From contig NZ_CAJYBT010000011.1 of NCBI RefSeq assembly GCF_913064665.1, forward strand, positions 1 to 64,000: a DNA stretch of 64,000 nt, in the 5' to 3' direction. Origin of the DNA: an uncultured Thioclava sp. Its GTDB lineage: Bacteria > Pseudomonadota > Alphaproteobacteria > Rhodobacterales > Rhodobacteraceae. The notes beneath the pieces are model-generated. The model was not told the origin of the DNA, did not search any database, and worked only from the letters and a program-made list of their open reading frames with translations. This document shows positions 9,089-18,235 of this stretch, piece after piece (the stretch's first letter is position 1; each line of letters opens with the position of its first letter). Both the position numbers and the translations under genes were made by a program.

Positions 9089-9108
9089 GGGTGTAACCTG
9101 GGGGTGAC

Positions 9109-9531
9109 ATGGCCGATATGGTGCATCTGATCAAGCTTTGCGTGGGCGCGGAAAAGGTCGAAGACCTGTTGGAATGGCAGGCAAGCCGTTATGGCAACGG
9201 CCCGGCCATGCATGTCACGCGGATGTGGCCCAAGCGCGGCGACGAGATCTTGAATGGCGGCTCGCTGTATTGGGTATTCAAGGGCGCGGTGCTGGCGCGC
9301 CAACGCGTATTGGAGCTGAGCGAAGTGATGGGCGCGGATGGGATCGTGCGCTGCGCCATCGTGCTGGATCGCGAGGTGGTGCGCACCGAGGCGATGATGC
9401 GTCGCCCGTTCCAAGGCTGGCGCTATCTCGCCATCGACGACGCCCCGCGCGACCTGCCCAAGGGGCGCACCCGCGAAGAGGCCTTGCCGCGCGAATTGTC
9501 GGTCGCGCTGTCGGAAATCGGGCTGCGCTAG
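9109..9531 (+). CDS. DUF1489 family protein
   Basis: A 140-residue conserved alphaproteobacterial protein. The opening MADMVHLIKLCVGAEKVEDL and the internal RMWPKRGDEILNGGSLYWV match my recollection of the DUF1489 family, whose function is unknown. The start at 9109 is backed by GGGGGTGAC directly upstream. There are no signal peptide or membrane segments, so it is likely cytoplasmic. It is divergent from the short nrdJ and overlaps the end of the convergent gene at 9528 by four bases. Confidence 0.8.
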   Translation: MADMVHLIKLCVGAEKVEDLLEWQASRYGNGPAMHVTRMWPKRGDEILNGGSLYWVFKGAVLARQRVLELSEVMGADGIVRCAIVLDREVVRTEAMMRRPFQGWRYLAIDDAPRDLPKGRTREEALPRELSVALSEIGLR

Positions 9532-9848
9532 GCGGCCAGCCAGCGCTCCGCCTCTTGCGTTGCGCTAAAGACACGAAAACCCGCGCCCTCGCCCTGCATC
9601 GTCGCCTCGGGCATCATGTCATCGGGCACAACCAAGGCGCAGCGCGTGGCCTGACCGTCGCGACAGGCGCGTTGCACGCCGCCCACCAGCTCGGCCATAT
9701 AGCCATCGAACCGCGACGCCACCCGCACCAAAAGCCGATCCGTCGGGGCAACCATGCGGATCGCCTCGTTCACATCGCGCGACAACACGGTGCCAGAGAC
9801 GTCCAAACCGGTAATGCCGGCAGGACACGCAGTCATTTTCTCAATCAT
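9528..9848 (-). CDS. Small SpoIIAA/STAS-like protein
   Basis: A 106-residue soluble protein. The order GLDVSGTVLSRDV, LLVRVASRFDGYMAEL and a C-terminal EAERWLAA resembles SpoIIAA-like (STAS/SEC14) proteins, which end in a helix reading ExAxxWL; this is a moderate match made by eye. The ATG at 9848 has AGGAG seven bases upstream; an upstream in-frame start at 9878 has none. It follows pgi by 78 bases on the same strand and could be the last cistron of the zwf-pgl-pgi unit. Function is unknown. Confidence 0.6.
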   Translation of the reverse strand: MIEKMTACPAGITGLDVSGTVLSRDVNEAIRMVAPTDRLLVRVASRFDGYMAELVGGVQRACRDGQATRCALVVPDDMMPEATMQGEGAGFRVFSATQEAERWLAA

Positions 9849-9926
9849 CACACAACTCCTTGGAACAGCGCGTTCCAAGAGGCAACGCCGTGGGGATCGG
9901 CGCGTTCCGTCACGATTGCGAGACGC

Positions 9927-11534
9927 TTAGCCGCGCAGCGTCTGAATGCGCGCAACTAGCTGGCGGGTGGAGCCGTCTTTATCCGCCCCGGCGCTTTGCC
10001 CCTCAAGCACCGGAGACAGCGCCAGCGCCAGTTCCTTGCCCAGCTCGACCCCCCATTGATCAAAGCTGTTGATCCCCAGAATTACACCCTCAACGAACAC
10101 CCGATGCTCATAAAGCGCGACAATCCCGCCCAACACCTCGGGGGTGAGTTTGGGATAGAGCAGCGTCGTTGAGGGACGCGACCCGGGGAAGACGCGGTGA
10201 CGTGCCTGACGCTCCAGCTCTGCCCCCTCAAGCCCCTTTTTGCGCATGATTTCCGTCGCTTCTGCAAGCGATCGCCCGCGCATCAACGCCTCGGATTGCG
10301 CCAAACAATTGGCCATCAAAAGCATATGCTGATGTGCCAGATCAGGTTCATGGCCCTCAGCGCCCAGCATGAATTCACACGGGATCACCCGCGTGCCCTG
10401 ATGGATCAGCTGGTAAAACGCATGCTGGCCATTGGTGCCGGGCTCGCCCCAGACGACGGGGCCGGAATGGAATTCGAGATCCTTGCCATCCATGCTGACG
10501 CGTTTGCCGTTACTCTCCATCTCAAGCTGCTGAAGATAGGCGGGCAAGCGCGAGAGCCGCTGCTCATAGGGCAGCACCGCGCGGGTCGCGTAGCCGCAAA
10601 ACTGGTTGTGCCAGATCCCGACCAGAGCCAGCAGAACCGGTAGGTTTTCGGCGTAATCGGTTGTACGGAAATGGGCGTCCATCTCGGCCGCACCGTGCAG
10701 GAAATCGGCGAAATCCTCGGGCCCGATGGCAAGCATCAGCGACAGCCCGATCGGCCCCCACATCGAATAGCGCCCGCCCACCCAATCGGCAAAGCCAAAG
10801 ACGCGTTCAGCGGCGATCCCGAAGGCGGCAGTCTTGTCCGCGGCGGTTGAGACGGCAACGAATTGGGCGGCGGGTTGCGCAACCTTTTCGGCCATCCAAC
10901 GCTTGGCGGTCTCAGCATTGGTCATCGTCTCGATCGTGGTGAAGGTCTTGGAGGCCACGATCACCAGCGTCGTTTCAGGGTTCAGCCCCTTGAGTGTGTC
11001 ATGAATATGCGCGCCATCGACGTTCGAGACGAAATGGCAGCGCGGCCCGTCGTGATAAGGCGCCAGCGCCGGGGTCGCCATCGCCGGACCCAGATCAGAG
11101 CCGCCGAGGCCGATATTGACCACATCCGTGATCGCCCCGCCCTGCCCCACAAACCGCCCTTCCCGCACGTCGCGGCTGAACGCCACCATCCGGTCATAGG
11201 TCGCGCGGACCTCGGGCATCACGTCTTGACCGTCCACGACCACCGACCCGCCAAGATTGCGCAGCGCGGTGTGCAGCACCGCCCGCCCCTCGGTTTCGTT
11301 GATCTTGGCTCCAGTGAACATCGCCTCGGCGCGTGCCTGCACATTGCGATCAGCAGCAAGTTTCACAAGTAGATCCAGCGTTTCAGCATCAATGTTCGTC
11401 TTGGAGAAATCGAACATAAACGGCCCGGAGTCCCGGGTGAAACTGGCCGCTCGATTGTCATTATCGAACATTTCCGCGATTTTGCGGGATTTCACGGCCT
11501 CGGACTTTGCGATCAGATCTTGCCAGATAGTCAT
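9927..11534 (-). CDS. pgi: Glucose-6-phosphate isomerase
   Basis: Interconverts glucose-6-phosphate and fructose-6-phosphate in the cytoplasm. The 535-residue length is typical. Visible motifs are [13 protein letters not shown] in the sugar isomerase domain, [11 protein letters not shown], and the family signature [19 protein letters not shown] near residues 362-380. It is the third gene of a leftward zwf-pgl-pgi operon, starting two bases after the pgl stop. In an organism using the Entner-Doudoroff route it would recycle or feed hexose phosphate into zwf. Confidence 0.96.
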   Translation of the reverse strand: MTIWQDLIAKSEAVKSRKIAEMFDNDNRAASFTRDSGPFMFDFSKTNIDAETLDLLVKLAADRNVQARAEAMFTGAKINETEGRAVLHTALRNLGGSVVVDGQDVMPEVRATYDRMVAFSRDVREGRFVGQGGAITDVVNIGLGGSDLGPAMATPALAPYHDGPRCHFVSNVDGAHIHDTLKGLNPETTLVIVASKTFTTIETMTNAETAKRWMAEKVAQPAAQFVAVSTAADKTAAFGIAAERVFGFADWVGGRYSMWGPIGLSLMLAIGPEDFADFLHGAAEMDAHFRTTDYAENLPVLLALVGIWHNQFCGYATRAVLPYEQRLSRLPAYLQQLEMESNGKRVSMDGKDLEFHSGPVVWGEPGTNGQHAFYQLIHQGTRVIPCEFMLGAEGHEPDLAHQHMLLMANCLAQSEALMRGRSLAEATEIMRKKGLEGAELERQARHRVFPGSRPSTTLLYPKLTPEVLGGIVALYEHRVFVEGVILGINSFDQWGVELGKELALALSPVLEGQSAGADKDGSTRQLVARIQTLRG

Positions 11535-11536
11535 GC

Positions 11537-12208
11537 TTATTCAGCCCAATGAACGGTGGCGTTTTTCAACACGGCGCGCACCGGCGCCTGTGTTTCTGGA
11601 AGGAATTGCGCGGCCTCAATTGCGGCGCGCTTTTCCGCTCCTGTAATCAGAATATGGATGTGCATCGCGTCACGCAAAACGGGCGCAGAGAGTGTGATGC
11701 GCGGCTCGCCCGCAGTCTCGGCGCGCATCGCCAATACGATTGGCGCATCGTCAGACAGCGCCTCTTCCAGCCGATCAGCGCCGGGAAACAGGCTGGCCGT
11801 GTGCATATCAGCGCCCATGCCCAGCAGCAGCACCGAGATCGGCAGATGCGGCGCGATGCCTGCGGCCAACTCATCCATCTTGTCTTCGGGGCGCGGGGCA
11901 TTGGCATATAGCGGCACCAGCGTGGCCGCTGCGGCCCGCCCCGTCAAAAGCCGTTCGCGGATCAACCGGGTATTCGAGCGCGGTGAGTCCTCATCCACCC
12001 AACGCTCGTCATTGAGCAGCACCGCGACCTTGTCCCACTCGAGATCAATATCGCTGAGCGTGTCGAAAATCGGCCCCGGCGTTGTCCCCCCGGGAACCGA
12101 AAGCGTGGCGTGCCCATCATTGCGGATCGCTTCGCGCAACTGGGTCGCGATGCGGTCAGCAAGGCCGATCATCATCATGTCGCGATCTGGGTAAGACTTG
12201 AAATTCAT
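11537..12208 (-). CDS. pgl: 6-phosphogluconolactonase
   Basis: Hydrolyses 6-phosphogluconolactone, the second step of the oxidative pentose phosphate and Entner-Doudoroff routes. The 223-residue DevB-type protein shows [17 protein letters not shown] near the N terminus, LLNDERWV, and [16 protein letters not shown], the usual lactonase motifs. Its ATG overlaps the zwf stop by four bases (ATGA), indicating translational coupling; pgi follows after two bases. Confidence 0.94.
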   Translation of the reverse strand: MNFKSYPDRDMMMIGLADRIATQLREAIRNDGHATLSVPGGTTPGPIFDTLSDIDLEWDKVAVLLNDERWVDEDSPRSNTRLIRERLLTGRAAAATLVPLYANAPRPEDKMDELAAGIAPHLPISVLLLGMGADMHTASLFPGADRLEEALSDDAPIVLAMRAETAGEPRITLSAPVLRDAMHIHILITGAEKRAAIEAAQFLPETQAPVRAVLKNATVHWAE

Positions 12209-13659
12209 TCGCGAATCTCCCGCCAGCGACGGCCATCGCGATGCATCAACATCAGCGCATCATCGGGCCCCGAGGTGCCGCTGTCATAAGGTTGCGGGCG
12301 GTCACCGCGCGCCTCCCAACCCTCGATGATCGGGTCGGTCCAGGCCCAAGCGGCCTCGACCTCATCGCCGCGCATGAACAAGGTCTGATTTCCCCGGATC
12401 ACATCCATGATCAGCCGCTCATAAGCGTCGGTGATGTCCGCCTCTTCGCCCAGCGCCTCGGCAAAAGACATATCAAGCGGCACCTGCACAAGGCGCATGC
12501 CCCCCGGCCCCGGCTCTTTGATCATCATCTTGAGGTTCATGCCCTCATTGGGTTGCAACCGGATCACCAGCACGTTTTCGCGCCAATCGCCCTCGGCCTC
12601 GTCAAAGATCGAATGCGGCGGCTCTTTGAAGGTGATCGCGATTTCCGAGGTGCGCGCGCGCAACCTTTTGCCCGTACGCAGATAAAACGGCGTGCCCGTC
12701 CAGCGCCAGTTCGCGATATGACATTTCAGCGCGATATAACTTTCGGTTTTCGACTCCGGGTCTTCGCTATCCGCCAGATAGCCCGGCTCATCCCCCTTGG
12801 CGAGGTATTGCCCGCGCACCATGTCATTGGGCGCAACCGATTGCAGCGCACGGATTACCTTGAGCTTTTCATCGCGCACCGCGTCAGGGTCAAAGTGATA
12901 GGGCGGCTCCATCGCGATCAGACACAACAGCTGCATCATGTGGTTTTGCACCATGTCGCGCATCGCGCCCGACTTGTCATAATACGACCCTCGGCCGCCC
13001 ACTCCGACCGTTTCGGCCACTGTAATTTGCACATGATCAACATATTGCGCATTCCACAGGGGTTCGAAAAGGATGTTGGCAAAGCGTACCGCCATCAGGT
13101 TTTGAACCGTCTCTTTGCCCAGATAATGGTCGATGCGATAGATTTGCGTCTCATCGAAATGGTCCGCCAGCGCCTTATTCAGCGCCTTCGCCGAGGTCAG
13201 GTCACGGCCAAAAGGTTTCTCGACTACGATGCGGGCATCCGGGCCAGCGATGCCGCGCTTGTGCAAGCGTTCGGCCAGATCGCCAAACAGCGAGGGCGCC
13301 ACGGAAAAGTAAAATGCGTTAATCACATCGGGGCGCACCTTGGCCTTCAGATCGTCCCAGCCACCCTCGCCCTTGGCGTCGATCACGACGTAATCGAGCA
13401 TCGCGAGGAACTCTGCGACCGACTCGGGCACGATTTTCGCGGGATTGACGTGCTCTTCGATCGCGCCGCGCACCTGAGCGCGAAACGCTTCGGCATCCAT
13501 ATCAGAGCGGGCCGCGCCGATGATCTGCGAGCCTTGCGGAATTTGGCCGGCCAGCACGCGCCGGTAAAGCCCCGGCAAAATCTTGCGATTGGCCAAATCA
13601 CCTGTGGCCCCGAAAATCACCAGATCAAATTCATCGACAGGAATGACGCGCGAAACCAT
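12205..13659 (-). CDS. zwf: Glucose-6-phosphate 1-dehydrogenase
   Basis: Oxidises glucose-6-phosphate to 6-phosphogluconolactone with NAD(P)+. From the ATG at 13659 it is 484 residues: FGATGDLANRKILPGLY (Rossmann entry), EKPFGRDL near residue 149, and the catalytic signature RIDHYLGKE near 174-182. I chose 13659 because GGAG stands six bases before it; an ATG twelve bases upstream (13671) has no such site. It is the first gene of zwf-pgl-pgi. A palindromic LacI-type operator lies 24-35 bases upstream, identical to the one before edd. Confidence 0.95.
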   Translation of the reverse strand: MVSRVIPVDEFDLVIFGATGDLANRKILPGLYRRVLAGQIPQGSQIIGAARSDMDAEAFRAQVRGAIEEHVNPAKIVPESVAEFLAMLDYVVIDAKGEGGWDDLKAKVRPDVINAFYFSVAPSLFGDLAERLHKRGIAGPDARIVVEKPFGRDLTSAKALNKALADHFDETQIYRIDHYLGKETVQNLMAVRFANILFEPLWNAQYVDHVQITVAETVGVGGRGSYYDKSGAMRDMVQNHMMQLLCLIAMEPPYHFDPDAVRDEKLKVIRALQSVAPNDMVRGQYLAKGDEPGYLADSEDPESKTESYIALKCHIANWRWTGTPFYLRTGKRLRARTSEIAITFKEPPHSIFDEAEGDWRENVLVIRLQPNEGMNLKMMIKEPGPGGMRLVQVPLDMSFAEALGEEADITDAYERLIMDVIRGNQTLFMRGDEVEAAWAWTDPIIEGWEARGDRPQPYDSGTSGPDDALMLMHRDGRRWREIRE

Positions 13660-13682
13660 GGGGTGCTCCATTCTTAGGGTCT

Positions 13683-13694
13683 GTTAGCGCTAAC
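13683..13694. promoter_or_regulatory. LacI-type operator before zwf
   Basis: Perfect 12-bp palindrome GTTAGCGCTAAC with a central CG, as in LacI/GalR-family operators. It lies just downstream of the predicted zwf -10, where a repressor would block initiation. The same 15-mer CTGTTAGCGCTAACG occurs before edd. Confidence 0.72.
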
Positions 13695-13700
13695 GACCCA

Positions 13701-13729
13701 CTTCTAGTCGCCTTCGACCCCGAAGTCTA
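13701..13729 (-). promoter_or_regulatory. Candidate zwf promoter
   Basis: On the minus strand TAGACT (13729-13724), a 17-base spacer and TAGAAG (13706-13701). Both boxes are imperfect, but the spacing is exact and the LacI-type palindrome lies over the predicted transcription start. Confidence 0.4.
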
Positions 13730-13765
13730 GCATTGCCCGAAATCAAGGCAAAGGCTTGGCGGGTC

Positions 13766-14266
13766 TTAGCGCTCGCAAGCGGTTAAAAAAGCGACAAGGG
13801 CCTCGATATTTGGTGCAACTTCCTGTGCGAACCCTTCGGAGAAGCGCGCAAAATCGGCGCGGGTCTCGGGCGGGACAGACAAGATCACCGGCACATCCGC
13901 CGCAATTGCCTGCGCAATCAAATCGCGGCAACCGCGCCCTGCGGCCTCTTGCTTGCCGAATTTGTTAAACAGCGCGACTGTGCCCGCAGGCGTATCGCTC
14001 AGGCTGCGCGCCACCTGCGCGACCACCAGTTCAAGCGCCCCGGCATCAAGCGCACAGGCATTCGCACCACGCCCCAGATCTTGGGAAATTTCATGAATGC
14101 TGCCCTCGGGAAGCAGGCGCAGATGCATTTCGCACTCAGAGCGCTGTGCGCGCTCGGCACGCACCATGCCAATCACGCCTCGCCCCTCGGCCAAAAGCCG
14201 GTCGGCAAGGGCTGCGATCAGCCGATCGGCCTCGCCCCGAACTGAGCAGGTGATAAATCCAAGCAT
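13766..14266 (-). CDS. DUF2478 family protein (NTPase-like)
   Basis: A 166-residue protein that I place in DUF2478, a family related to P-loop nucleoside triphosphatases, on the pattern LFNKFGKQEAAGRGCRDLI followed by an alanine-rich helix and DVPVILSVPP. Some members are found near molybdate genes; here it sits between zwf and the PIN gene. No clear Walker A is visible at the N terminus, only CSVRGEADRLIAALA, so NTP binding is uncertain. Function is unknown. Confidence 0.68.
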   Translation of the reverse strand: MLGFITCSVRGEADRLIAALADRLLAEGRGVIGMVRAERAQRSECEMHLRLLPEGSIHEISQDLGRGANACALDAGALELVVAQVARSLSDTPAGTVALFNKFGKQEAAGRGCRDLIAQAIAADVPVILSVPPETRADFARFSEGFAQEVAPNIEALVAFLTACER

Positions 14267-14328
14267 AGGCTGTATTTGGCGAGGCTTCGTGCAACCGTCA
14301 AGCCTTCGCGCGTTTGGCGCGCGCGGGA

Positions 14329-14361
14329 GCCTCCGGCGGGAGTATTTAGCGCTAGATGAAA
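14329..14361 (+). repeat. Dispersed intergenic repeat, copy A
   Basis: Contains the core CCTCCGGCGGGAGTATTT followed by AGCGCTAGATGAAAA. It ends at the stop codon of the minus-strand PIN gene. Related copies are at 18109-18141, 18154-18188, 21995-22026, 51241-51273 and, in part, 62929-62950. Confidence 0.75.
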
Positions 14362-14362
14362 A

Positions 14363-14905
14363 TCAACCCGCCAGGGCCTTGCCAAACCGTGGCAGGCGCG
14401 CGCGTTTCATCAGGGCGCGGATCGGTTGCGGGGTGCCCGAAAGGCGTTCAGCCTGCGCGCGCACGGTTTCGGTCAAAGCGCGCATCTGCTCGGGATACTC
14501 GGACAAAAGCTGCCACAAAAAACCGTCAGGATCGCGCCGCTCAAGCCCCTCGCCCGCCAAGGTGCCACGCGGGAAATCGGCCCTGTTCGAAGTTACGATT
14601 GCATCCGCATGGCCCGCGATTGCCACCGCCAGAACGTGAATGTCGTTTTCATCCGGCAGGTGCAGTCGCGATTCCAACCCCGGTTGGGCGACGATCTCTG
14701 CCTTGGGGAACTCTGCGCGCAGCAACGCGATTTCACCGCGCGCGAAGGCTTCATCAACCGGGTTGCGCCGGGCGGCGGCGCGGGCCCATTCCTCAAGGAT
14801 GCGCGCCGACCACAACGGGCGATAGAGCCCCGCCCGCGCCGCGCCGATCAGAATTTCGCGCAGCACGGTTGGGTAAAGGACGCAGGCGTCGAGGACCGCC
14901 CTCAT
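14363..14905 (-). CDS. PIN-domain protein (RSP_2648-type)
   Basis: A 180-residue PIN-fold putative ribonuclease. The N-terminal MRAVLDACVLYPTVLRE carries the first conserved aspartate, and DENDIHVLAVAIAGHADAIV followed by TSNRADFP carries the later acidic residues. The ATG at 14905 overlaps the stop of the upstream rRNA methyltransferase by four bases (ATGA); the frame remains open further upstream, but only as antisense of that gene. No antitoxin gene adjoins it, so it is unlikely to be an ordinary VapC toxin. Coupling to an RNA methyltransferase suggests a job in RNA handling (inference). Confidence 0.78.
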   Translation of the reverse strand: MRAVLDACVLYPTVLREILIGAARAGLYRPLWSARILEEWARAAARRNPVDEAFARGEIALLRAEFPKAEIVAQPGLESRLHLPDENDIHVLAVAIAGHADAIVTSNRADFPRGTLAGEGLERRDPDGFLWQLLSEYPEQMRALTETVRAQAERLSGTPQPIRALMKRARLPRFGKALAG

Positions 14906-16098
14906 CCGTCGAGCCGGTAGAACAGGGCCTTCAGATAGCCCGATTCGGCAAGTTGCGGCTGCATCGGGTGATCGGCCCCGGCAAATCCGGTATGGATCAG
15001 CTGGCCCGAGCGCTCTGCCTTGCCGATACCGCGCGTGCAGGACGAGCGAAACTGCGCCAGATCCGCCGCGTGCGAGCACGAACACAGTACCAAATAGCCC
15101 CCCGGCGCAACCAAAGGTGCCGCCAGTCGCGCAACGCGTTCATAGGCGCGCAGCCCTGAATGCAGGGCCGATTTGGCAGGGGCAAAGGCGGGCGGATCGC
15201 AGATCACCAGATCAAATTGCGCGCCCTCGGCGCCCAGTGCTTCGAGTTGATCGAACGCGTCACCCTTACGGATGGTGAATCGATCAGAGGCGCCCATCAA
15301 ATCCGCGCCCTTTTGTGCCAGAGCCAGCGCGGGGGCCGAACTGTCAACGGCCAGTGCCTGCGACGCCCCACCTGCCAAAGCCGCCAGCGCGAAGCCACCG
15401 ACATGGGTGAACACATCCAGCACGCGCGCATCTTTCGCAAGCCGTGCCGCAAACGCATGGTTGGGACGCTGATCGTAGAACAGCCCCGTTTTTTGCCCGC
15501 CCAGCAGATCGGCCAGATAGGTCGCGCCATTCATCGGCACTTCAATCGGTGCCTCCAGCGATCCGCGCAACAGCACGGTTTCTTCGCTCAATCCCTCAAG
15601 GGTGCGTGCGCGCCCCGAGGCATTCTTAAGCACATTCGTGACGCCCGTGACATCACACAGCGCGGCGGCGAGATCGTCGATCATCACCTCGGACCATGCG
15701 GCATTGGGCTGAATAACAGCCGCATCGCCAAATCGGTCGATGATCACGCCGGGCAGCCCATCGGCCTCGGCATGCACTAGCCGGTAAAACGGCTGATCAA
15801 ACAGGCGCGCACGCATCGCCAAGGCTCGCTCCAGCCGCGCCGCGATCCACGCACGATCGATCTGCGCCTCGGGGTCGCGATCCAGCATCCGCGCAATGAT
15901 CTTGGAGTTCGGATTGACCGTCACCGTCCCTAACGGCACACGTTCCGCATCTTCGAGCGTGGCAATCGTGCCGGGCACAATCGCCTTGGTGCGCCGGTCC
16001 ACGACCAGCTCATCGGCAAAGACCCAAGGGAAACCATGGCGGATCGCACGGACCTCGGCCTTGGGGCGCAAACGGATGACGGGGCGGGGATCGGTCAT
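14902..16098 (-). CDS. Class I SAM-dependent rRNA methyltransferase (RlmI-like)
   Basis: A 398-residue protein of the RlmI / RSP_2647 type, which methylates cytosine C5 in large-subunit rRNA. It shows an N-terminal PUA-like segment (VIRLRPKAEVRAIRHGFPWV), a central EEHD-like region, a Rossmann SAM site (VLDVFTHVGGFALAALAGGA) and a catalytic-type CDPPAFAPAKSAL. The start is supported by AAGGAG upstream of 16098. It is translationally coupled to the PIN gene downstream. The exact rRNA target cannot be read from sequence. Confidence 0.85.
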   Translation of the reverse strand: MTDPRPVIRLRPKAEVRAIRHGFPWVFADELVVDRRTKAIVPGTIATLEDAERVPLGTVTVNPNSKIIARMLDRDPEAQIDRAWIAARLERALAMRARLFDQPFYRLVHAEADGLPGVIIDRFGDAAVIQPNAAWSEVMIDDLAAALCDVTGVTNVLKNASGRARTLEGLSEETVLLRGSLEAPIEVPMNGATYLADLLGGQKTGLFYDQRPNHAFAARLAKDARVLDVFTHVGGFALAALAGGASQALAVDSSAPALALAQKGADLMGASDRFTIRKGDAFDQLEALGAEGAQFDLVICDPPAFAPAKSALHSGLRAYERVARLAAPLVAPGGYLVLCSCSHAADLAQFRSSCTRGIGKAERSGQLIHTGFAGADHPMQPQLAESGYLKALFYRLDG

Positions 16099-16206
16099 GG
16101 GAACTCCTTCACTACACGCGCCTCTCTACCCCCTTGCGCTTTGGCGCGAAAGGCTGATCCTTGTGAAAGCGCCAGCACGCCTCAAAGGAAACTTTCTGTG
16201 CGTGGG

Positions 16207-16235
16207 TTGCGCTGTTAGCGCTAACGGCATAAAAT
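16207..16235 (+). promoter_or_regulatory. edd promoter with operator in the spacer
   Basis: TTGCGC (16207-16212), exactly 17 bases, then TAAAAT (16230-16235). The LacI-type palindrome GTTAGCGCTAAC at 16214-16225 fills the spacer, an arrangement that lets a repressor exclude RNA polymerase. Confidence 0.6.
16214..16225. promoter_or_regulatory. LacI-type operator before edd
   Basis: GTTAGCGCTAAC, identical to the site before zwf, with matching flanks (CTGTTAGCGCTAACG in both). It lies 70-81 bases before the edd start codon. Confidence 0.72.
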
Positions 16236-16294
16236 ACCCCCAAACCGGCGGCCCGGCCGCCTAACGCAATTGCCAGCTTGGAAAGGGCCCGCCC

Positions 16295-18100
16295 ATGACG
16301 CTCAATTCCACCATCGCCCGAGTCACCGACCGGATTCGTGCCCGCTCTGAGGGGCCGCGCACCGATTATCTCGCGCGCATCAAGGCCGCCGGTGATGCCG
16401 GGCCCTCGCGCGCGCATCTGTCTTGCGGCAATCAGGCCCATGCCTATGCCGCGATGGGACAGGATAAAGACGCGCTGGCAGCGGCGCGCGCGCCCAATGT
16501 CGGCATCGTCACGGCCTATAATGACATGCTGTCCGCCCACCAGCCTTATGAAAACTACCCGCAGTTGATCAAAGCCGCGCTGCGCGAGATCGGCGCTACG
16601 GCGCAGGTCGCGGGCGGCGTTCCGGCAATGTGCGATGGTGTCACCCAAGGCCAGCCGGGCATGGAGTTATCGCTGTTTTCGCGCGACGTGATCGCGATGG
16701 CCGCGGCAGTGTCGCTTAGCCACAATACCTTTGACGCCGCAATTTATATGGGCGTGTGCGACAAGATCGTGCCGGGGTTGGTGATGGCGGCGGCGACCTT
16801 TGGTCATATCCCGGCGGTGTTTTTGCCCGCGGGCCCGATGACCACCGGCCTGCCCAATGACGAAAAGGCCAAGGTCCGTCAGCAATTCGCCACCGGCGAG
16901 GTCGGTCGCGACAAATTGATGGCGGCCGAGATGGCCTCCTATCATGGTCCCGGCACCTGCACCTTCTACGGCACGGCCAATACCAACCAGATGCTGATGG
17001 AATTCATGGGCCTGCACCTGCCCGGCAGCTCGTTTGTGAACCCCAACACCCCCCTGCGCGAGGCGCTGACCGTGGCGGGTGCCAAACGCGCCGCCGAAAT
17101 CACGGCGCTTGGCAATGACTACCGTCCTGCTGGCGAGATTCTTGATGAGAAAGCCTTTGTGAACGGGCTCGTTGGACTGATGGCGACGGGTGGCTCCACC
17201 AACCACATCCTGCACCTGCCCGCGATGGCGCGTGCGGCCGGGATCATCCTTGATCTGGCCGATTTTGACGAGGTCAGCTCGGTCACGCCGCTGATGGCCA
17301 AGGTCTATCCCAACGGGCTGGCCGATGTGAACCATTTCCACGCTGCGGGCGGTCTGCAATTCATGATCCGCCACCTGCTCGACGCTGGCCTATTGCACAA
17401 GGACGCGAAAACCGTCTCTGGCGAGGGGATGGCGCACTACATCCAAGAGCCCAAAATCACCCCCGAAGGTCTGACCTGGGTCGATGGCCCGGTGGACAGC
17501 CAAAACGAGAAAGTGCTGCGCAAAACCGCAGATCCGTTTCAGAAAACCGGCGGTCTCAAGCAGCTCGACGGCAATCTCGGACGCGGCGTGATCAAGCTGT
17601 CCGCTGTCGCCGAAGAGCGCCGCCATATCGAGGCCCCCGTGCGGGTCTTCCACGATCAGGACGATGTGAAAGAAGCCTTCAAACGAGGCGAATTCACGCA
17701 AGACACCATCGTCGTCGTGCGTTTTCAGGGCCCCAAGGCCAATGGCATGCCCGAATTACACTCGCTCACCCCGACCTTGTCGGTGCTGCAAGATCGCGGC
17801 CTCAAGGTCGCACTGGTCACCGATGGCCGTATGTCAGGTGCAAGTGGCAAAGTGCCCGCAGCGATCCATGTCAGCCCCGAGGCGGCCGATGGCGGCCCCT
17901 TGGCCAAGCTGCAAGACGGCGACATCGTGCGCCTCGACGCGCTTTCAGGCGAATTGACCTGCCTGACCGAAGGGGTCGCCGAGCGTGCCCCCGTACAACC
18001 CGACCTAAGCGCCAACCAGTTTGGACTGGGGCGCGAGCTGTTCGGCGCCTTCCGCACCCATGTCGGCCCATCTACCGAGGGCGCCTCCGTGGTGCTTTGA
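16295..18100 (+). CDS. edd: 6-phosphogluconate dehydratase
   Basis: First committed enzyme of the Entner-Doudoroff route: dehydrates 6-phosphogluconate to KDPG using an iron-sulfur cluster. The 601-residue length is usual. The conserved cysteine motifs are present: [20 protein letters not shown] near residue 112, [11 protein letters not shown] near 153 and [12 protein letters not shown] near 222. [16 protein letters not shown] is near the C terminus. The ATG follows GGAAAGGG. Promoter and LacI-type operator are directly upstream; eda follows after a 135-base gap that holds a large inverted repeat. Confidence 0.96.
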   Translation: MTLNSTIARVTDRIRARSEGPRTDYLARIKAAGDAGPSRAHLSCGNQAHAYAAMGQDKDALAAARAPNVGIVTAYNDMLSAHQPYENYPQLIKAALREIGATAQVAGGVPAMCDGVTQGQPGMELSLFSRDVIAMAAAVSLSHNTFDAAIYMGVCDKIVPGLVMAAATFGHIPAVFLPAGPMTTGLPNDEKAKVRQQFATGEVGRDKLMAAEMASYHGPGTCTFYGTANTNQMLMEFMGLHLPGSSFVNPNTPLREALTVAGAKRAAEITALGNDYRPAGEILDEKAFVNGLVGLMATGGSTNHILHLPAMARAAGIILDLADFDEVSSVTPLMAKVYPNGLADVNHFHAAGGLQFMIRHLLDAGLLHKDAKTVSGEGMAHYIQEPKITPEGLTWVDGPVDSQNEKVLRKTADPFQKTGGLKQLDGNLGRGVIKLSAVAEERRHIEAPVRVFHDQDDVKEAFKRGEFTQDTIVVVRFQGPKANGMPELHSLTPTLSVLQDRGLKVALVTDGRMSGASGKVPAAIHVSPEAADGGPLAKLQDGDIVRLDALSGELTCLTEGVAERAPVQPDLSANQFGLGRELFGAFRTHVGPSTEGASVVL

Positions 18101-18108
18101 TTTTTCTT

Positions 18109-18188
18109 GCCTCCGGCGGGAGTATTTCTTGCTAGATGAAACACGCCTCCTTCTTTCATCTAGCCTCAAATACTCCCTCGCCGGAGGC
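18109..18188. repeat. Inverted pair of dispersed repeats (copies B and C)
   Basis: Left copy at 18109-18141 and right copy at 18154-18188 are near-perfect reverse complements: GCCTCCGGCGGGAGTATT...GCTAGATGAAA against TTTCATCTAGC...AATACTCCC(T)CGCCGGAGGC. A transcript would fold into a hairpin with arms of more than 30 bases and a loop of about 12. It sits between edd and eda and could lower or terminate read-through. Confidence 0.85.
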
Positions 18189-18235
18189 GTTCTGCATCTT
18201 CCGCCTACGCGGCGGCCTGAGACTGGAGACCCTAA

